Positions 6,740-15,416 are shown, counted from the stretch's first letter. The stretch: DNA of 22,930 bases from CAMYLR01 sp039590215 (GCA_039590215.1 JBDHFX010000064.1:1-22930); one strand, 5' to 3'. Numbers and translations: made by a program. The notes: generated by a model not told the origin, from the sequence alone.

Positions 6740-8308
6740 TTAGCGGGTCAGCGCCCGGATCTCGGTCAGCCCTACCTCGGTCCACTCGGGAGCGCTCGCG
6801 TCATCGGCGATCGCATGTGCGGTGTAGAAGATCAGGCGTGCCACACGCGCGGCCTTGTCGGCGTCGATCTTGTCCACCTCGTCCGAGGGTCGGTGATAAT
6901 CCTCATGGACACCGGCGAAGAAGAACAGAGCGGGGATCTCCTTGCGGGCGAAGTTGAAGTGATCGCTGCGGAAGAAAAAGCGTTCCTCCGGCCACGGATC
7001 GGGAACCACGGTGAGACCGAGCACCGCGTTTTGGGAGGCCACCGTCCGGACGAGCGGTCCCAGTGACGAGTACTCTTGGCCAATCACCACCACGCTATCC
7101 GGAGCGTTGCGGGCGATCATGTCCACGTTGATGTTGGCCACGATGCTCTCCAGCGGAATCGTCGGGTGATCGCTGAAATAGCGCGAACCGAGGAGCCCCT
7201 TTTCCTCGCCGCTGACCGCGAGGAACAGCAGTGATCTCGCCGGCGGCTCTTCGAGCGCCGCGAACGCCTCGGCCACCTCCACTAGTGCCGCCGTCCCGGA
7301 CGCGTCATCATCGGCACCGTTGTAGATCGAATCCCCGGTCGCGTCAGCGGTGCCAACGCCGACGTGGTCCATGTGCGCGCTGAAAACCACGTACTCGTCG
7401 CGCAGCTCGGGATCGCTGCCGCGGATGATGGCCGCGACGTTCGGAGGGCGGGAATCTTCGAGCGTCGACGGGACAGCCGCGAAGTGGGCTTCCACGCCAG
7501 TTAGCGAAACCCCGCTCGCTGGCAGATCCCCCGGTGCTGCAGGATCAAAACCGCCTTGGCCCAGGATCGCGGCGGCGGCGGAATGCGATATGTAGAACAC
7601 AGGGATCTCGTCGGGGTTGACGAGAACGCGCCTTGGCTCAGCCGAAAGCTCCGCCATCCGGCCGACCACCTCCGTGGGAAACCCGGGACCCAGCATCAGA
7701 AACAGCGCCGACGCACCCGCTCCCTCAGCTTGGCGTCGAGCGCTCGCAGCGCGGAGCCGGAAGTCACGATCAGGAACGCCGGGCAGGGATACGACCATCA
7801 CCTTCCCCTGCACATCGGCCGACGTAGACAGCCCACCGTCCGGCAACTCACCGAAATAGACCAACGAACCGTGTCGCATGTCCCGTCCCTCGCGATCGAT
7901 CGCCGGCGATGCGAAGAAGTCGACGCCGTACTCCAGCCTCTGGCTGTCCGACCCATCAGCGCCCACAGTCCCGAAGTGAACGGACTCGGTATCAAGGGCC
8001 CGCAGCGGGAGCCGGTAGCGCTGAAGAAAGCTACCCTCGTCGCCGCCTGGCTCGAGACCAGACGATTCGAATTGCGCGGCTAGATATTCCGCGGCCATCT
8101 CGAGTCCCGGGCTCGGCGTGTCCCGTCCGGCCAACTCGTCGCTCGCCAAGTAGGTGATCCGTGCGCGCATGTCTTCCGCGGTAATGGTCGCCACCGCTTC
8201 CGCGAGAGAGTCATGATCAGCGCCGGGCTCGGACTGAACCGCGGAGCGGGCGCAGGCGCTCGAGAGCGGCAGCAGCGCGATAAGCAGAACCCAGTGCGGA
8301 TCTCGCAT
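6740..8308 (-). CDS. M28 family zinc metallopeptidase, probable lipoprotein with PA domain
   Basis: About 522 residues. The N-terminus is a lipoprotein-like signal (hydrophobic LLIALLPL, then SSAC19). A protease-associated (PA) insert lies about 145-260. The M28 di-zinc site is complete: H312 in SAHMDHVG, D334 in GADDDASG, general base E368 and ligand E369 in SGEEKG, D396 in NVDM and H472 in DYHRPSD. It should be an extracytoplasmic aminopeptidase or carboxypeptidase; substrate unknown. I chose ATG at 8308 because AAGGAG lies eight bases upstream; a GTG at 8311 is the alternative. It sits between pilC and the DUF1800 gene, all on one strand, with 98 bases to the latter. The 140 bases between it and pilC hold one GC-rich hairpin. 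Confidence 0.9.
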   Translation of the reverse strand: MRDPHWVLLIALLPLSSACARSAVQSEPGADHDSLAEAVATITAEDMRARITYLASDELAGRDTPSPGLEMAAEYLAAQFESSGLEPGGDEGSFLQRYRLPLRALDTESVHFGTVGADGSDSQRLEYGVDFFASPAIDREGRDMRHGSLVYFGELPDGGLSTSADVQGKVMVVSLPGVPDRDFRLRAASARRQAEGAGASALFLMLGPGFPTEVVGRMAELSAEPRRVLVNPDEIPVFYISHSAAAAILGQGGFDPAAPGDLPASGVSLTGVEAHFAAVPSTLEDSRPPNVAAIIRGSDPELRDEYVVFSAHMDHVGVGTADATGDSIYNGADDDASGTAALVEVAEAFAALEEPPARSLLFLAVSGEEKGLLGSRYFSDHPTIPLESIVANINVDMIARNAPDSVVVIGQEYSSLGPLVRTVASQNAVLGLTVVPDPWPEERFFFRSDHFNFARKEIPALFFFAGVHEDYHRPSDEVDKIDADKAARVARLIFYTAHAIADDASAPEWTEVGLTEIRALTR

Positions 8309-8429
8309 CACTTAGTCTCCTTCGCCTCCCGTTGAATGAGGACGTCAAGATCACCCTCCAGCGACCAGCAAGAAGGGCACAACACTAGGACGCGGCAAGT
8401 CGGGTTCGCGCTCAATGCTCCTAAGGGCC

Positions 8430-8450
8430 AGCGGCGCCTGTAACGCCGCT
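8430..8450 (-). terminator. GC-rich hairpin at the end of pilC, possible terminator
   Basis: AGCGGCG and CGCCGCT pair over seven bases around a seven-base loop, starting inside the pilC stop codon on the minus strand. The following bases (GGCCCTTAG) contain no real U-tract, so it may be a Rho-aided stop, an mRNA-stabilising 3' end, or nothing. Confidence 0.3.
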
Positions 8451-9591
8451 ACTGGACGGTCTTGATCAGGTCGAAGATCGGCAAGTACAACGCCACCAAC
8501 ATCCCGCCCACAACCCCACCCAGGACGACGATCATGATCGGCTCCAGAATCGATGTCAACCCCGCGACGGAAGTCTCGACCTCATCATCGTAGAAATCGG
8601 CGATCTTCTCGAGCATCTCGTCGAGACCGCCAGTCTGTTCGCCGACGTTTATCATCTGAACAACCATTGGTGGGAACACCCCGCTTCGGCCCAGGGGGTC
8701 GGAAATCGTATCGCCACCAGCTATCGATACTCTGCTCTCCATGACGGCGTCCTCGATCACGCGATTGCCAGTCGTCCTGGCTGTGATCTCAAGTCCCTCC
8801 AAGATCGGAACACCGCTCTGAACGAGCGTACCAAGGGTGCGGCTGAAGCGGGCGATGGCAGCCTTTCTCAGCACCGGCCCGAGCAGTGGCAGCCGCAACA
8901 GCAGGTGATCGATGGCGAGACGTCCACTCGACGTGTTGTAGTGGGCGCGGACGGCGAAGCCGACCAAGATCGCGCCAGCCAACAGCACCCACCAGTAGAC
9001 GATGAGGAAGTCGGAGATCGCCACCAACAAACGCGTCGGCCAGGGAAGTGGCACGCCGGCACCGGTGAAGAAAACCGAAAAGGTCGGAATCACGAATACC
9101 AGCAAGATGGCGATCGCGATCACGGCGACAACGATCACAACCACTGGGTACAGCATCGCTGTCGTCACCCTGCGCTTGAGCCGACCAGCCGCCTCCATGT
9201 ACTCGGCCAATCGCAACAGGATCGTATCGAGCACACCCCCAACCTCACCGGCGGCCACCATGCTGACGTAAATGTCGTTGAAAAACTCCTTCTGGCGGCG
9301 CATCGCATCGGCGAGTGTCGTTCCCGACTCCACGTCCCGGAGTAGCGAACGGATCTGCTCCGCCACCGCGGGTCGGGTTTGCTGCTCAGCCAGAATGTCC
9401 AGCGACCGAACCAACGGCAAGCCGGCGTTGATCATCGTTGCGAACTGACGGGTGAAATGGATCCGATCTTTGGCGCGGATGCGAGTTCCAAATGGAAGCG
9501 AGATCTCTCTCGGCTTCGTTTTTACGCTGATAACGATCAGCCTGCGACGCCGTAGCTGACCGATGACCTCCTGCTCGCTGGTGGCGGTCAT
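8449..9591 (-). CDS. pilC: Type IV pilus inner-membrane platform protein PilC
   Basis: 380 residues from the first ATG. Two T2SSF (GspF/PilC) repeats lie at about 41-165 and 245-370, with FTRQFATMINAGLPL in the first and FSRTLGTLVQSGVPI in the second. Membrane helices fall near 149-171, 195-215 and 350-372. PilC is the platform on which the PilB and PilT ATPases act. The start is odd: recognisable PilC N-terminal sequence (WWKARSVTGDSQSGE) continues in frame upstream of ATG 9591 back to the pilT stop, with no ATG, GTG or TTG. The natural start would be at 9648, where the codon is AGG. An AGGAG lies just before it at 9656-9652. The ATG at 9591 itself has only a GGAG two bases away. Intact PilC proteins are near 400 residues. 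Confidence 0.92.
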   Translation of the reverse strand: MTATSEQEVIGQLRRRRLIVISVKTKPREISLPFGTRIRAKDRIHFTRQFATMINAGLPLVRSLDILAEQQTRPAVAEQIRSLLRDVESGTTLADAMRRQKEFFNDIYVSMVAAGEVGGVLDTILLRLAEYMEAAGRLKRRVTTAMLYPVVVIVVAVIAIAILLVFVIPTFSVFFTGAGVPLPWPTRLLVAISDFLIVYWWVLLAGAILVGFAVRAHYNTSSGRLAIDHLLLRLPLLGPVLRKAAIARFSRTLGTLVQSGVPILEGLEITARTTGNRVIEDAVMESRVSIAGGDTISDPLGRSGVFPPMVVQMINVGEQTGGLDEMLEKIADFYDDEVETSVAGLTSILEPIMIVVLGGVVGGMLVALYLPIFDLIKTVQ

Positions 9592-9654
9592 CTCTCCAGA
9601 CTGACTGTCGCCCGTTACACTACGGGCCTTCCACCACGGCGAGTCCCTACGCTC

Positions 9655-10776
9655 CTATCGACCGTTGCCTGCGACGGGCGCGTATTGGCCGATCAGTCGC
9701 CTGAGTTCCTCAGGCTCTTCGCTTCGGCCCAGGACCTCTTCCATCGTTACCGAACCCTGCCTGTAGAGACTGAACAGAGCTTGGTTCATGGTCTGCATGC
9801 CATGCTTTGAGCCAGCCTGCATGGCCGAGTAGATCTGATGCGTCTTGTCTTCACGGATCATCGCGCGAATCGCGTTCGTCACCACCAGAACCTCGGCCGC
9901 CATGACCAACCCACCGCCGACCTTCGGCAGCAACTGCTGGGTTACGATCCCCTCGAGCACGGCAGCGAGCTGAGTTCGGATCTGCGGCTGCTGCGTGTGC
10001 GGAAAGACATCGATCATACGGTCGACCGACTCCGCCGCTGAGTTACTATGCAAGGTGGCAAACACGAGATGCCCCGTTTCGGCCGTGGTGATCGCGGCGG
10101 CGATAGTCTCCGAGTCCCGCATCTCACCGATCAGGACAACATCTGGATCTTGACGCAGGGCGTACTTCAGCGCCGCGGTGAACGATCTGGTATCGGTCCC
10201 TACCTCGCGTTGGTTTACCATGCTCAGTTGATGGTTGTGAACGAACTCGATGGGATCCTCGATCGTCAGGATATGAACCCGGCGCTCCCGGTTGATCTTG
10301 TCGATCAGCGCGGCGAGCGTCGTTGATTTACCCGATCCGGTAGCTCCAGTGATGAGCACCATCCCGTTTGGCCGGCTAGCGAAATCGGCTACGTGGAGGG
10401 GGAGCCCCAGGGTCTCGAAGCTCGGGATTCCAAACGGGATCGTGCGGATCGCGACCGCCGTGGTACCGCGCTGCCGGTAGATGTTGGCTCGAAAACGCGC
10501 CAAACCCGCGATGCCAAAAGAGAAATCGAACTCGGAGGCCGAGTCGAGCTGGCTCTTGAGCTTGTCGTTCAAGAGCGTGTCGGTTGCGTTTACCGTATCC
10601 TTGGGCCCCAGCACCGAGCGCCATACGCTGCTGTCCTGCAACACTCCCTGGAGTCGCAGTTTAGGTGGCTGACCGACCGTCAAGTGCAGGTCTGATCCCC
10701 CGAGCCGAACCAGCTCCTCGAGCAGGGCCCGAACATCGAATGTCGTGCCCTCGTTATTGCGATCCTGCGAATCCAT
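9655..10776 (-). CDS. pilT: Type IV pilus retraction ATPase PilT
   Basis: 373 residues, a normal PilT length. It shows Walker A GATGSGKS (144-151), Asp box TIEDPIEFVH (171-180), Walker B/His box region VVLIGEMRD...TGHLVFATLHS (213-244) and the PilT-type C-terminal AIRAMIRE motif (302-309; family AIRNLIRE), which separates it from PilB. The hexameric ATPase drives pilus depolymerisation and twitching, and in transformable bacteria DNA pulling. Its ATG shares one base with the pilB stop (TGATG at 10778-10774), indicating translational coupling. Its TAG stop lies in the same frame as pilC, 63 bases before the first pilC ATG. Confidence 0.95.
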   Translation of the reverse strand: MDSQDRNNEGTTFDVRALLEELVRLGGSDLHLTVGQPPKLRLQGVLQDSSVWRSVLGPKDTVNATDTLLNDKLKSQLDSASEFDFSFGIAGLARFRANIYRQRGTTAVAIRTIPFGIPSFETLGLPLHVADFASRPNGMVLITGATGSGKSTTLAALIDKINRERRVHILTIEDPIEFVHNHQLSMVNQREVGTDTRSFTAALKYALRQDPDVVLIGEMRDSETIAAAITTAETGHLVFATLHSNSAAESVDRMIDVFPHTQQPQIRTQLAAVLEGIVTQQLLPKVGGGLVMAAEVLVVTNAIRAMIREDKTHQIYSAMQAGSKHGMQTMNQALFSLYRQGSVTMEEVLGRSEEPEELRRLIGQYAPVAGNGR

Positions 10777-12569
10777 CAGATGAGCGCCGTTTCCCGAAGA
10801 ACTTCGTCGAGCGTCGTCAGCCCCTGCTTCATCTTCGCCAGACCGTCATCGCGCAACGTGACCATGCCGCCCTCCAGCGCGTGGGCTCGCATCTCGTCGG
10901 TGGTCGCATGATTCGTAATCAGCTGCCGGCGTTGACCGCTTATTCGCATGACCTCGTACAAGCCGATCCGGCCACGGTAGCCGGTGTCATCGCACTCGTT
11001 GCATCCGGCGCCCTCGTAGTAGACGGCGTCGAGATCCGGGCCCTCGATTCCAGCGTCCTCGAGCGCTTCACGCGCGTACCGATGTGGCTTCTTGCAAGCC
11101 AGGCAGATTCTGCGCACAAGTCTCTGGGCGACGATACAGCGCAACGCGGTAGCCACCAGGAACGGTTGCATGCCCATGTCAACCAAACGGTTGACGGTCG
11201 AAGGTGCATCGTTCGTATGGATCGTCGATAGTACGAGGTGGCCAGTGAGCGCGGCCTTTATGGCGATCGACGCTGTCTCGAGGTCCCGGATCTCGCCGAC
11301 CATGATGATGTTCGGGTCCTGACGCAGAAACGCCCGCAGGGCCTGAGCGAAATCGAGACCGATCTCTTCCCGAATCTGGACCTGGTTGATGCCCTTGAGG
11401 TTGTACTCGACCGGGTCCTCCGCAGTCATGATGTTGACTCGTGGTTGGTTGAGACGCGTGAGGGCCGAGTACAGAGTGGTCGTCTTTCCCGAACCCGTCG
11501 GACCGGTAACCAGGATGATCCCAAATGGAGCCTCGATCGAATCGAGGAAGTCGTGGAGAGCCTCTTCTGGAAACCCGAGCCGCTCGAGATCGAGCGTCAG
11601 GTTCCCCTTGTCGAGGATCCGCATGACGATCTTCTCGCCAAACAGCGTCGGCAGAGTAGACACGCGGAAGTCGATGACCCGTTTGCTCATCCTCAGCTTG
11701 ATTCGACCATCCTGAGGAACGCGCCGTTCGGCGATGTTTAGATCGGCGAGGATCTTGATGCGGGATATCAACGCGGCCTTCATGCGAGGCGGCGGGGAGA
11801 TCATCTGACGCAAGACTCCGTCGATTCGGTAGCGAATCCGAAGCTCATCCTCGTACGGTTCGACGTGTATATCCGACGCTCCCCGCTGAACCGCATCCGC
11901 AAGTAACGAGTTGATGAACTTGACAACCGGTGCAGCCTCGACTTGCGCCGCTAGCGTACCGAGGTCTTCGTCCTCCGACGTCTCCTCGATGACCTCGAGC
12001 TCGAACTCACCGAGATCTTCGAGCAGCCGGCGATAAGAACCCTCGCCTTCCTCGTCGTAGTGAGTATCGATCGCTTCCAGAATCGAGTACTCATCGGCGA
12101 CCATCGCTTCAATGTCATACCCGGTGAGGAACTTGAGATCATCGATCGCCATCCAATCCCTAGGGTCGGTCATGGCGAGCACGATCGTGCTGCCGTCTCG
12201 ACTCACTGGGAAGACCTCGTACTTCCGAGCGATCTCCGACGGGATCGACTTGAGCGCTGATGGGTCGACCTCGACTTCAGCGAGGTCGATGCCGCCGATA
12301 CCGAACTGGCGTTCGAGGAACACGGTTATCGTCTGGGGCTCGACAAATCCGAGCTCGATCAGATTGTAGCCGATTCGGTGACCGCTCGTTTTTTGCCTGG
12401 CGTGGGCTTTGGAGATCTGCTCCGCGGTGACGAACCCGCCCCGAAGCAACATCCCGGGGATGGTCTCGCCATTCTGCGGACGAGCTTCCACGTCTGGCGG
12501 TCTCTCCGCCCCGGCGACCCCCGAGTCGAGGTCGGACGCCTTGTTGGCTCGAGCTGAGGAGCCCATCAT
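10776..12569 (-). CDS. pilB: Type IV pilus extension ATPase PilB
   Basis: 597 residues. An MshEN/T2SSE N-terminal domain (about 35-170) precedes the ATPase core: ASDIHVEPYEDELRIRYRIDG (231-251), Walker A GPTGSGKT (356-363), Asp box TAEDPVEYN (382-390) and Walker B/His box IIMVGEIRD...TGHLVLSTIHTND (421-454). Four cysteines typical of PilB/GspE follow (C489, C492, C523, C526), a probable zinc site. PilB powers pilus polymerisation at the PilC platform. The start is the double ATG at 12569/12566 with AAGGG five bases upstream; it overlaps the stop of the preceding HhH gene (ATGA). The final bases overlap pilT. Confidence 0.95.
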   Translation of the reverse strand: MMGSSARANKASDLDSGVAGAERPPDVEARPQNGETIPGMLLRGGFVTAEQISKAHARQKTSGHRIGYNLIELGFVEPQTITVFLERQFGIGGIDLAEVEVDPSALKSIPSEIARKYEVFPVSRDGSTIVLAMTDPRDWMAIDDLKFLTGYDIEAMVADEYSILEAIDTHYDEEGEGSYRRLLEDLGEFELEVIEETSEDEDLGTLAAQVEAAPVVKFINSLLADAVQRGASDIHVEPYEDELRIRYRIDGVLRQMISPPPRMKAALISRIKILADLNIAERRVPQDGRIKLRMSKRVIDFRVSTLPTLFGEKIVMRILDKGNLTLDLERLGFPEEALHDFLDSIEAPFGIILVTGPTGSGKTTTLYSALTRLNQPRVNIMTAEDPVEYNLKGINQVQIREEIGLDFAQALRAFLRQDPNIIMVGEIRDLETASIAIKAALTGHLVLSTIHTNDAPSTVNRLVDMGMQPFLVATALRCIVAQRLVRRICLACKKPHRYAREALEDAGIEGPDLDAVYYEGAGCNECDDTGYRGRIGLYEVMRISGQRRQLITNHATTDEMRAHALEGGMVTLRDDGLAKMKQGLTTLDEVLRETALI

Positions 12570-13288
12570 CGTTTCCCTTCGGGGTCGGAGGCCCTCGCTC
12601 GAGGCGAGACGGCCACCCGGGTGGCGCGTTGCAGGATGCCCAGCTTTGCTGGCCCAATCCCTTGGATAGCAAGGACTTCGCCCCAGTTGCGGAAGCCTCG
12701 CTGCCGTATCCGTTCGCGTACTATTGACTTAGCAAGTTTCGGACCGATCCCGGGCAGCTCCTCCAGAAATGCCGCGTCGACCCGATTGAGGTCAGGCTGG
12801 CGCTGGGCGCCGCTGGCCCCCTGCTGGAGCTCTTCCGACGGCCACTCCAGGTAGGGCCGCAACCGATCGAGTGTCTTGGGCCCGATGCCCGGCACCGCGA
12901 GCAAGTCGTCTGCAGTACCAAAAGCGCCATGGCGCACCCGGTGCTCCAGAATCGCGCCAGCAGTCTTTGGGCCGATGCCGGGCAACCGATCCCAGGCCAC
13001 CCGATCAGCAACGTTCGGGTCGATCGGCTCCGGCGGTGCACCCGCCAGCTCGCGATCGGCTCGGAGCTTTAGAGCTGCGGCGTAAAGCCGCGTCAGCCAA
13101 TCGTCGGGACCTGAACGGGCGGCGACCGCTTCAATGGATGGCAGCGGTGGATCGAGCCGCCGATCGACGAAGTCAGCCAAACTCGAAGGCCACGCGGCCC
13201 GCTCGGCCACCACACCGAAGCCCCAGGCCAGCGTAAGGAGAATCAACGCCCGCCGCTCGACAGGGGTCAAACGGTGTCGAAGTCGCAT
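12566..13288 (-). CDS. Membrane-anchored tandem helix-hairpin-helix (ComEA-like) protein
   Basis: 240 residues from ATG 13288. A short basic N-terminus leads into one membrane helix (about 15-28), then a linker and two complete ComEA-type (HhH)2 modules. Module one has LPGIGPKTA (102-110) and VPGIGPKTL (132-140); module two has LPGIGPKLA (178-186) and IQGIGPAKL (208-216). HhH hairpins bind DNA backbone without sequence preference; in ComEA they catch incoming DNA during transformation. Most ComEA proteins carry one module, this one two. Overlap with pilB by four bases ties it to the pilus motors, so a periplasmic DNA-uptake role is a reasonable inference. A TTG at 13333 would add 15 residues; neither start has a good ribosome binding site. 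Confidence 0.82.
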   Translation of the reverse strand: MRLRHRLTPVERRALILLTLAWGFGVVAERAAWPSSLADFVDRRLDPPLPSIEAVAARSGPDDWLTRLYAAALKLRADRELAGAPPEPIDPNVADRVAWDRLPGIGPKTAGAILEHRVRHGAFGTADDLLAVPGIGPKTLDRLRPYLEWPSEELQQGASGAQRQPDLNRVDAAFLEELPGIGPKLAKSIVRERIRQRGFRNWGEVLAIQGIGPAKLGILQRATRVAVSPRARASDPEGKR

Positions 13289-13400
13289 CTCTGTCCAGGT
13301 GTCACGTAGTCGACGATCCGTTGTCGTTGGCAATCTTGCCGTATCAAGTTCCGGGCCAAGCGATGTCTGGTCGTGCTCGGGACAGGAGGTGAGCGTCGGC

Positions 13401-13406
13401 TACATT
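13401..13406 (+). promoter_or_regulatory. TANNNT (-10-like) element seven bases before the methyltransferase start
   Basis: TACATT ends seven bases before the ATG at 13414, the spacing typical of leaderless mRNAs. No Shine-Dalgarno lies in range: the nearest AGGAGG (13384-13389) is 24 bases from the ATG and precedes no in-frame start. No convincing -35 is seen. Confidence 0.35.
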
Positions 13407-13413
13407 ATCGACG

Positions 13414-14136
13414 ATGAAAAGAGACGGGGTTTCGCGCGTCCAGTCCAATGGTGATCGATCCTGGAAGAGTTTCTGGGAATCGGCGAGCAGTTGCCGACTG
13501 AACCGTGTCGAGGCTGCACATTTCGTCGAGACTCTGGAGCAGCAGGTCGGTCTTCAATCCGGTTGGCGGGTGCTCGATTTCGGCTGTGGTTTCGGATTCA
13601 CAACCGGGTTGATGGCCGCAAGGGTGGCGTCGGTTTCGGTCTGGGACGCAGCTGCCAACATGCGCACGCACGCACGCGATCATCTCGCCGCGCACGGTAA
13701 CGTGGAGTTCCTCGATCTCGGGACCGCAATCGCGCTACCCGACGACGCCGACTTCAATCTTATCGTCGTCAACAGCGTGGTCCAGTACATGACCGCGGAC
13801 GAGTTTGCGGGCTGGCTTGTAGCGTGGCGCGATGGCTTAGTGCCAAGGGGTAGGCTCGTGCTATCAGACCTGATCCCGCGCGAGTATGACGTCCGTCGAG
13901 ACATTCCGGCGGTGCTGCTGTTTAGCCTGCGCCGTAGAACGCTGCTCCGAGCCTTGATTGAGGGTGTGAAGGAATGGCGCCGGTATCGACAGGTACACCG
14001 TTCGGTGCCACTACTGACGATCGCTCCCGAAGAACTCACCCAACAGGCGACGGAGCTCGGGCTCGATGCCGAGATTCTGCCAGCGAACCTGAGCTCCCAT
14101 CCAGCCCGCCTGAGCGTCGTCTTGACGCGCCGTTAG
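13414..14136 (+). CDS. Class I SAM-dependent methyltransferase, substrate unknown
   Basis: 240 residues. SAM-binding motif I is VLDFGCGFGF (53-62); an acidic residue ends strand 2 (D78 in VSVWDAA); the motif IV region is FNLIVVNSVVQYM (about 114-126), followed by the post-loop strand G-R-L-V-L-S-D-L-I-P. This is the Methyltransf_11/25 type of Rossmann fold. The C-terminal third contains a basic helix region (LRRRTLLRALIEGVKEWRRYRQ) that may form a lid or membrane contact. I recognise no UbiE/MenG or O-antigen signature, so the substrate is open. The ndh start follows eight bases after the stop, suggesting one transcription unit. A quinone-related role would be guesswork. Confidence 0.8.
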   Translation: MKRDGVSRVQSNGDRSWKSFWESASSCRLNRVEAAHFVETLEQQVGLQSGWRVLDFGCGFGFTTGLMAARVASVSVWDAAANMRTHARDHLAAHGNVEFLDLGTAIALPDDADFNLIVVNSVVQYMTADEFAGWLVAWRDGLVPRGRLVLSDLIPREYDVRRDIPAVLLFSLRRRTLLRALIEGVKEWRRYRQVHRSVPLLTIAPEELTQQATELGLDAEILPANLSSHPARLSVVLTRR

Positions 14137-14144
14137 CGCCGGTC

Positions 14145-15410
14145 ATGTCTTCCCAGCAAGACCGAGCGAGACCCAAGATCGTCATTGTCGGAGCCGGGTT
14201 CGGGGGTCTTCAGTGTGCTCGCCGGCTAGTCAACAAGCCGGTCGACGTGGTTCTAATCGACCGAAACAACTACCACCTTTTCACTCCGCTGCTGTATCAG
14301 GTTGCGAGCTCGCTTCTGAACCCGAGTGAGATCGCGATCCCGGTCCGCTCTGTTGTCAGCCAAGCACCAAACGTGCGCTTCCGACTGGCAGCTGCGAACG
14401 GCGTCGATTTCAGCTCCCAGCATGTACAGATCATCGACGGAACCGACATCCACTACGATTACCTGGTTCTCGCGCTCGGTTGCGCCACCAACTACTTCGA
14501 CCTCGATCCCGAGAGGCAGGACCTATCCGGTGTCAAAGATCTGCCCGAGGCGCTAGCGCTTCGTAACCAGGTACTAGAGCGATTCGAGGTCGCGCTGACC
14601 GAGCAGGACGACGAACAACAGCGCCAGCACATGAGCTTTGTCATCGTTGGGGGAGGGCCGACGGGAGTCGAGTATGCCGGTGCGCTGACGGAGCTTTTCC
14701 GCCGCGTGCTGGTTCACGACTTTCCTGACCTCGATCTGACCCGAGCGCGGGTAGTCCTGATCGAAGGCCGGGACCGGTTGCTGATCGATTTCCCATCCCC
14801 ACTCGGCGATTATGCCCGTAATAGGCTCGAGCGGCTCGGTGTCGAGGTGCGTCTCAAGACGCTCCTAAAGAGCTACGAGAACCGAGTCGCAAGCCTCGAC
14901 AACGGCGAAACGCTTCCTGCTGACACTTTGATCTGGGCGGCGGGCGTCAAGCCCACCCACCTGTCCCAGGAATTGACGCTGCCGCGTGCTGTGGCTGGCC
15001 GCATAGACGTCGACACATACCTACGAGTTGCTGGTCACGAGCGCGTCTACGCGATCGGCGACATGGCGGCGATGCAAGATGCCAGCGGAGTGCTTCCAAT
15101 GATGGCACCACCTGCTATGCAAGCTGGCCGCCACGTGGCGGACAACATCCTGCGCGACATTCGTGACCAGCCTGCGCAGCCGTTCCGATATCGTGACAAG
15201 GGCGTCATGGCGACGATCGGACGCAACGCCGGCGTCGCGCGCATCGGGCGCTTCAAGTTCAGGGGATTCGCCGGATGGATCGCGTGGCTGCTAGTCCACC
15301 TGTACTTCCTGATCGGTTTTCGAAACCGGTTGGCGGTGTTGCTTCAATGGGGATGGAACTACTTCTACTACGATCGCCCGATCCGGATCATCACCCGGAA
15401 CGGGAAGTAG
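14145..15410 (+). CDS. ndh: Type II NADH dehydrogenase (NDH-2)
   Basis: 421 residues with two Rossmann dinucleotide folds: FAD-binding GAGFGG (16-21) after K-I-V-I-V, and NADH-binding GGGPTG (169-174). The family ATG-type motif TLIWAAGVKP (261-270) and FAD-contacting VYAIGDMA (301-308) follow. The C-terminal segment WIAWLLVHLYFLIGFRNR (378-395) is the usual NDH-2 membrane-attachment helix pair. The enzyme passes electrons from NADH to quinone on the cytoplasmic face of the inner membrane without pumping ions. An open frame extends further upstream, but its translation there is a shadow of the methyltransferase gene, so ATG 14145 is preferred although its ribosome binding site is poor; translation is probably coupled to the preceding gene. 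It ends six bases from the convergent M28 gene. Confidence 0.93.
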   Translation: MSSQQDRARPKIVIVGAGFGGLQCARRLVNKPVDVVLIDRNNYHLFTPLLYQVASSLLNPSEIAIPVRSVVSQAPNVRFRLAAANGVDFSSQHVQIIDGTDIHYDYLVLALGCATNYFDLDPERQDLSGVKDLPEALALRNQVLERFEVALTEQDDEQQRQHMSFVIVGGGPTGVEYAGALTELFRRVLVHDFPDLDLTRARVVLIEGRDRLLIDFPSPLGDYARNRLERLGVEVRLKTLLKSYENRVASLDNGETLPADTLIWAAGVKPTHLSQELTLPRAVAGRIDVDTYLRVAGHERVYAIGDMAAMQDASGVLPMMAPPAMQAGRHVADNILRDIRDQPAQPFRYRDKGVMATIGRNAGVARIGRFKFRGFAGWIAWLLVHLYFLIGFRNRLAVLLQWGWNYFYYDRPIRIITRNGK

Positions 15411-15416
15411 TCATAG

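Noticed and set aside
9591..9655. PilT-PilC fusion by stop-codon readthrough
   Set aside because: The two frames are continuous apart from one TAG, but both proteins are complete families in their own right and an AGGAG overlapping the stop implies a separate start for pilC.
13974..14144. N-terminal extension of NDH-2 to an ATG at 13974
   Set aside because: The extension overlaps the methyltransferase in another frame and encodes low-complexity sequence; the FAD motif sits normally close to ATG 14145.
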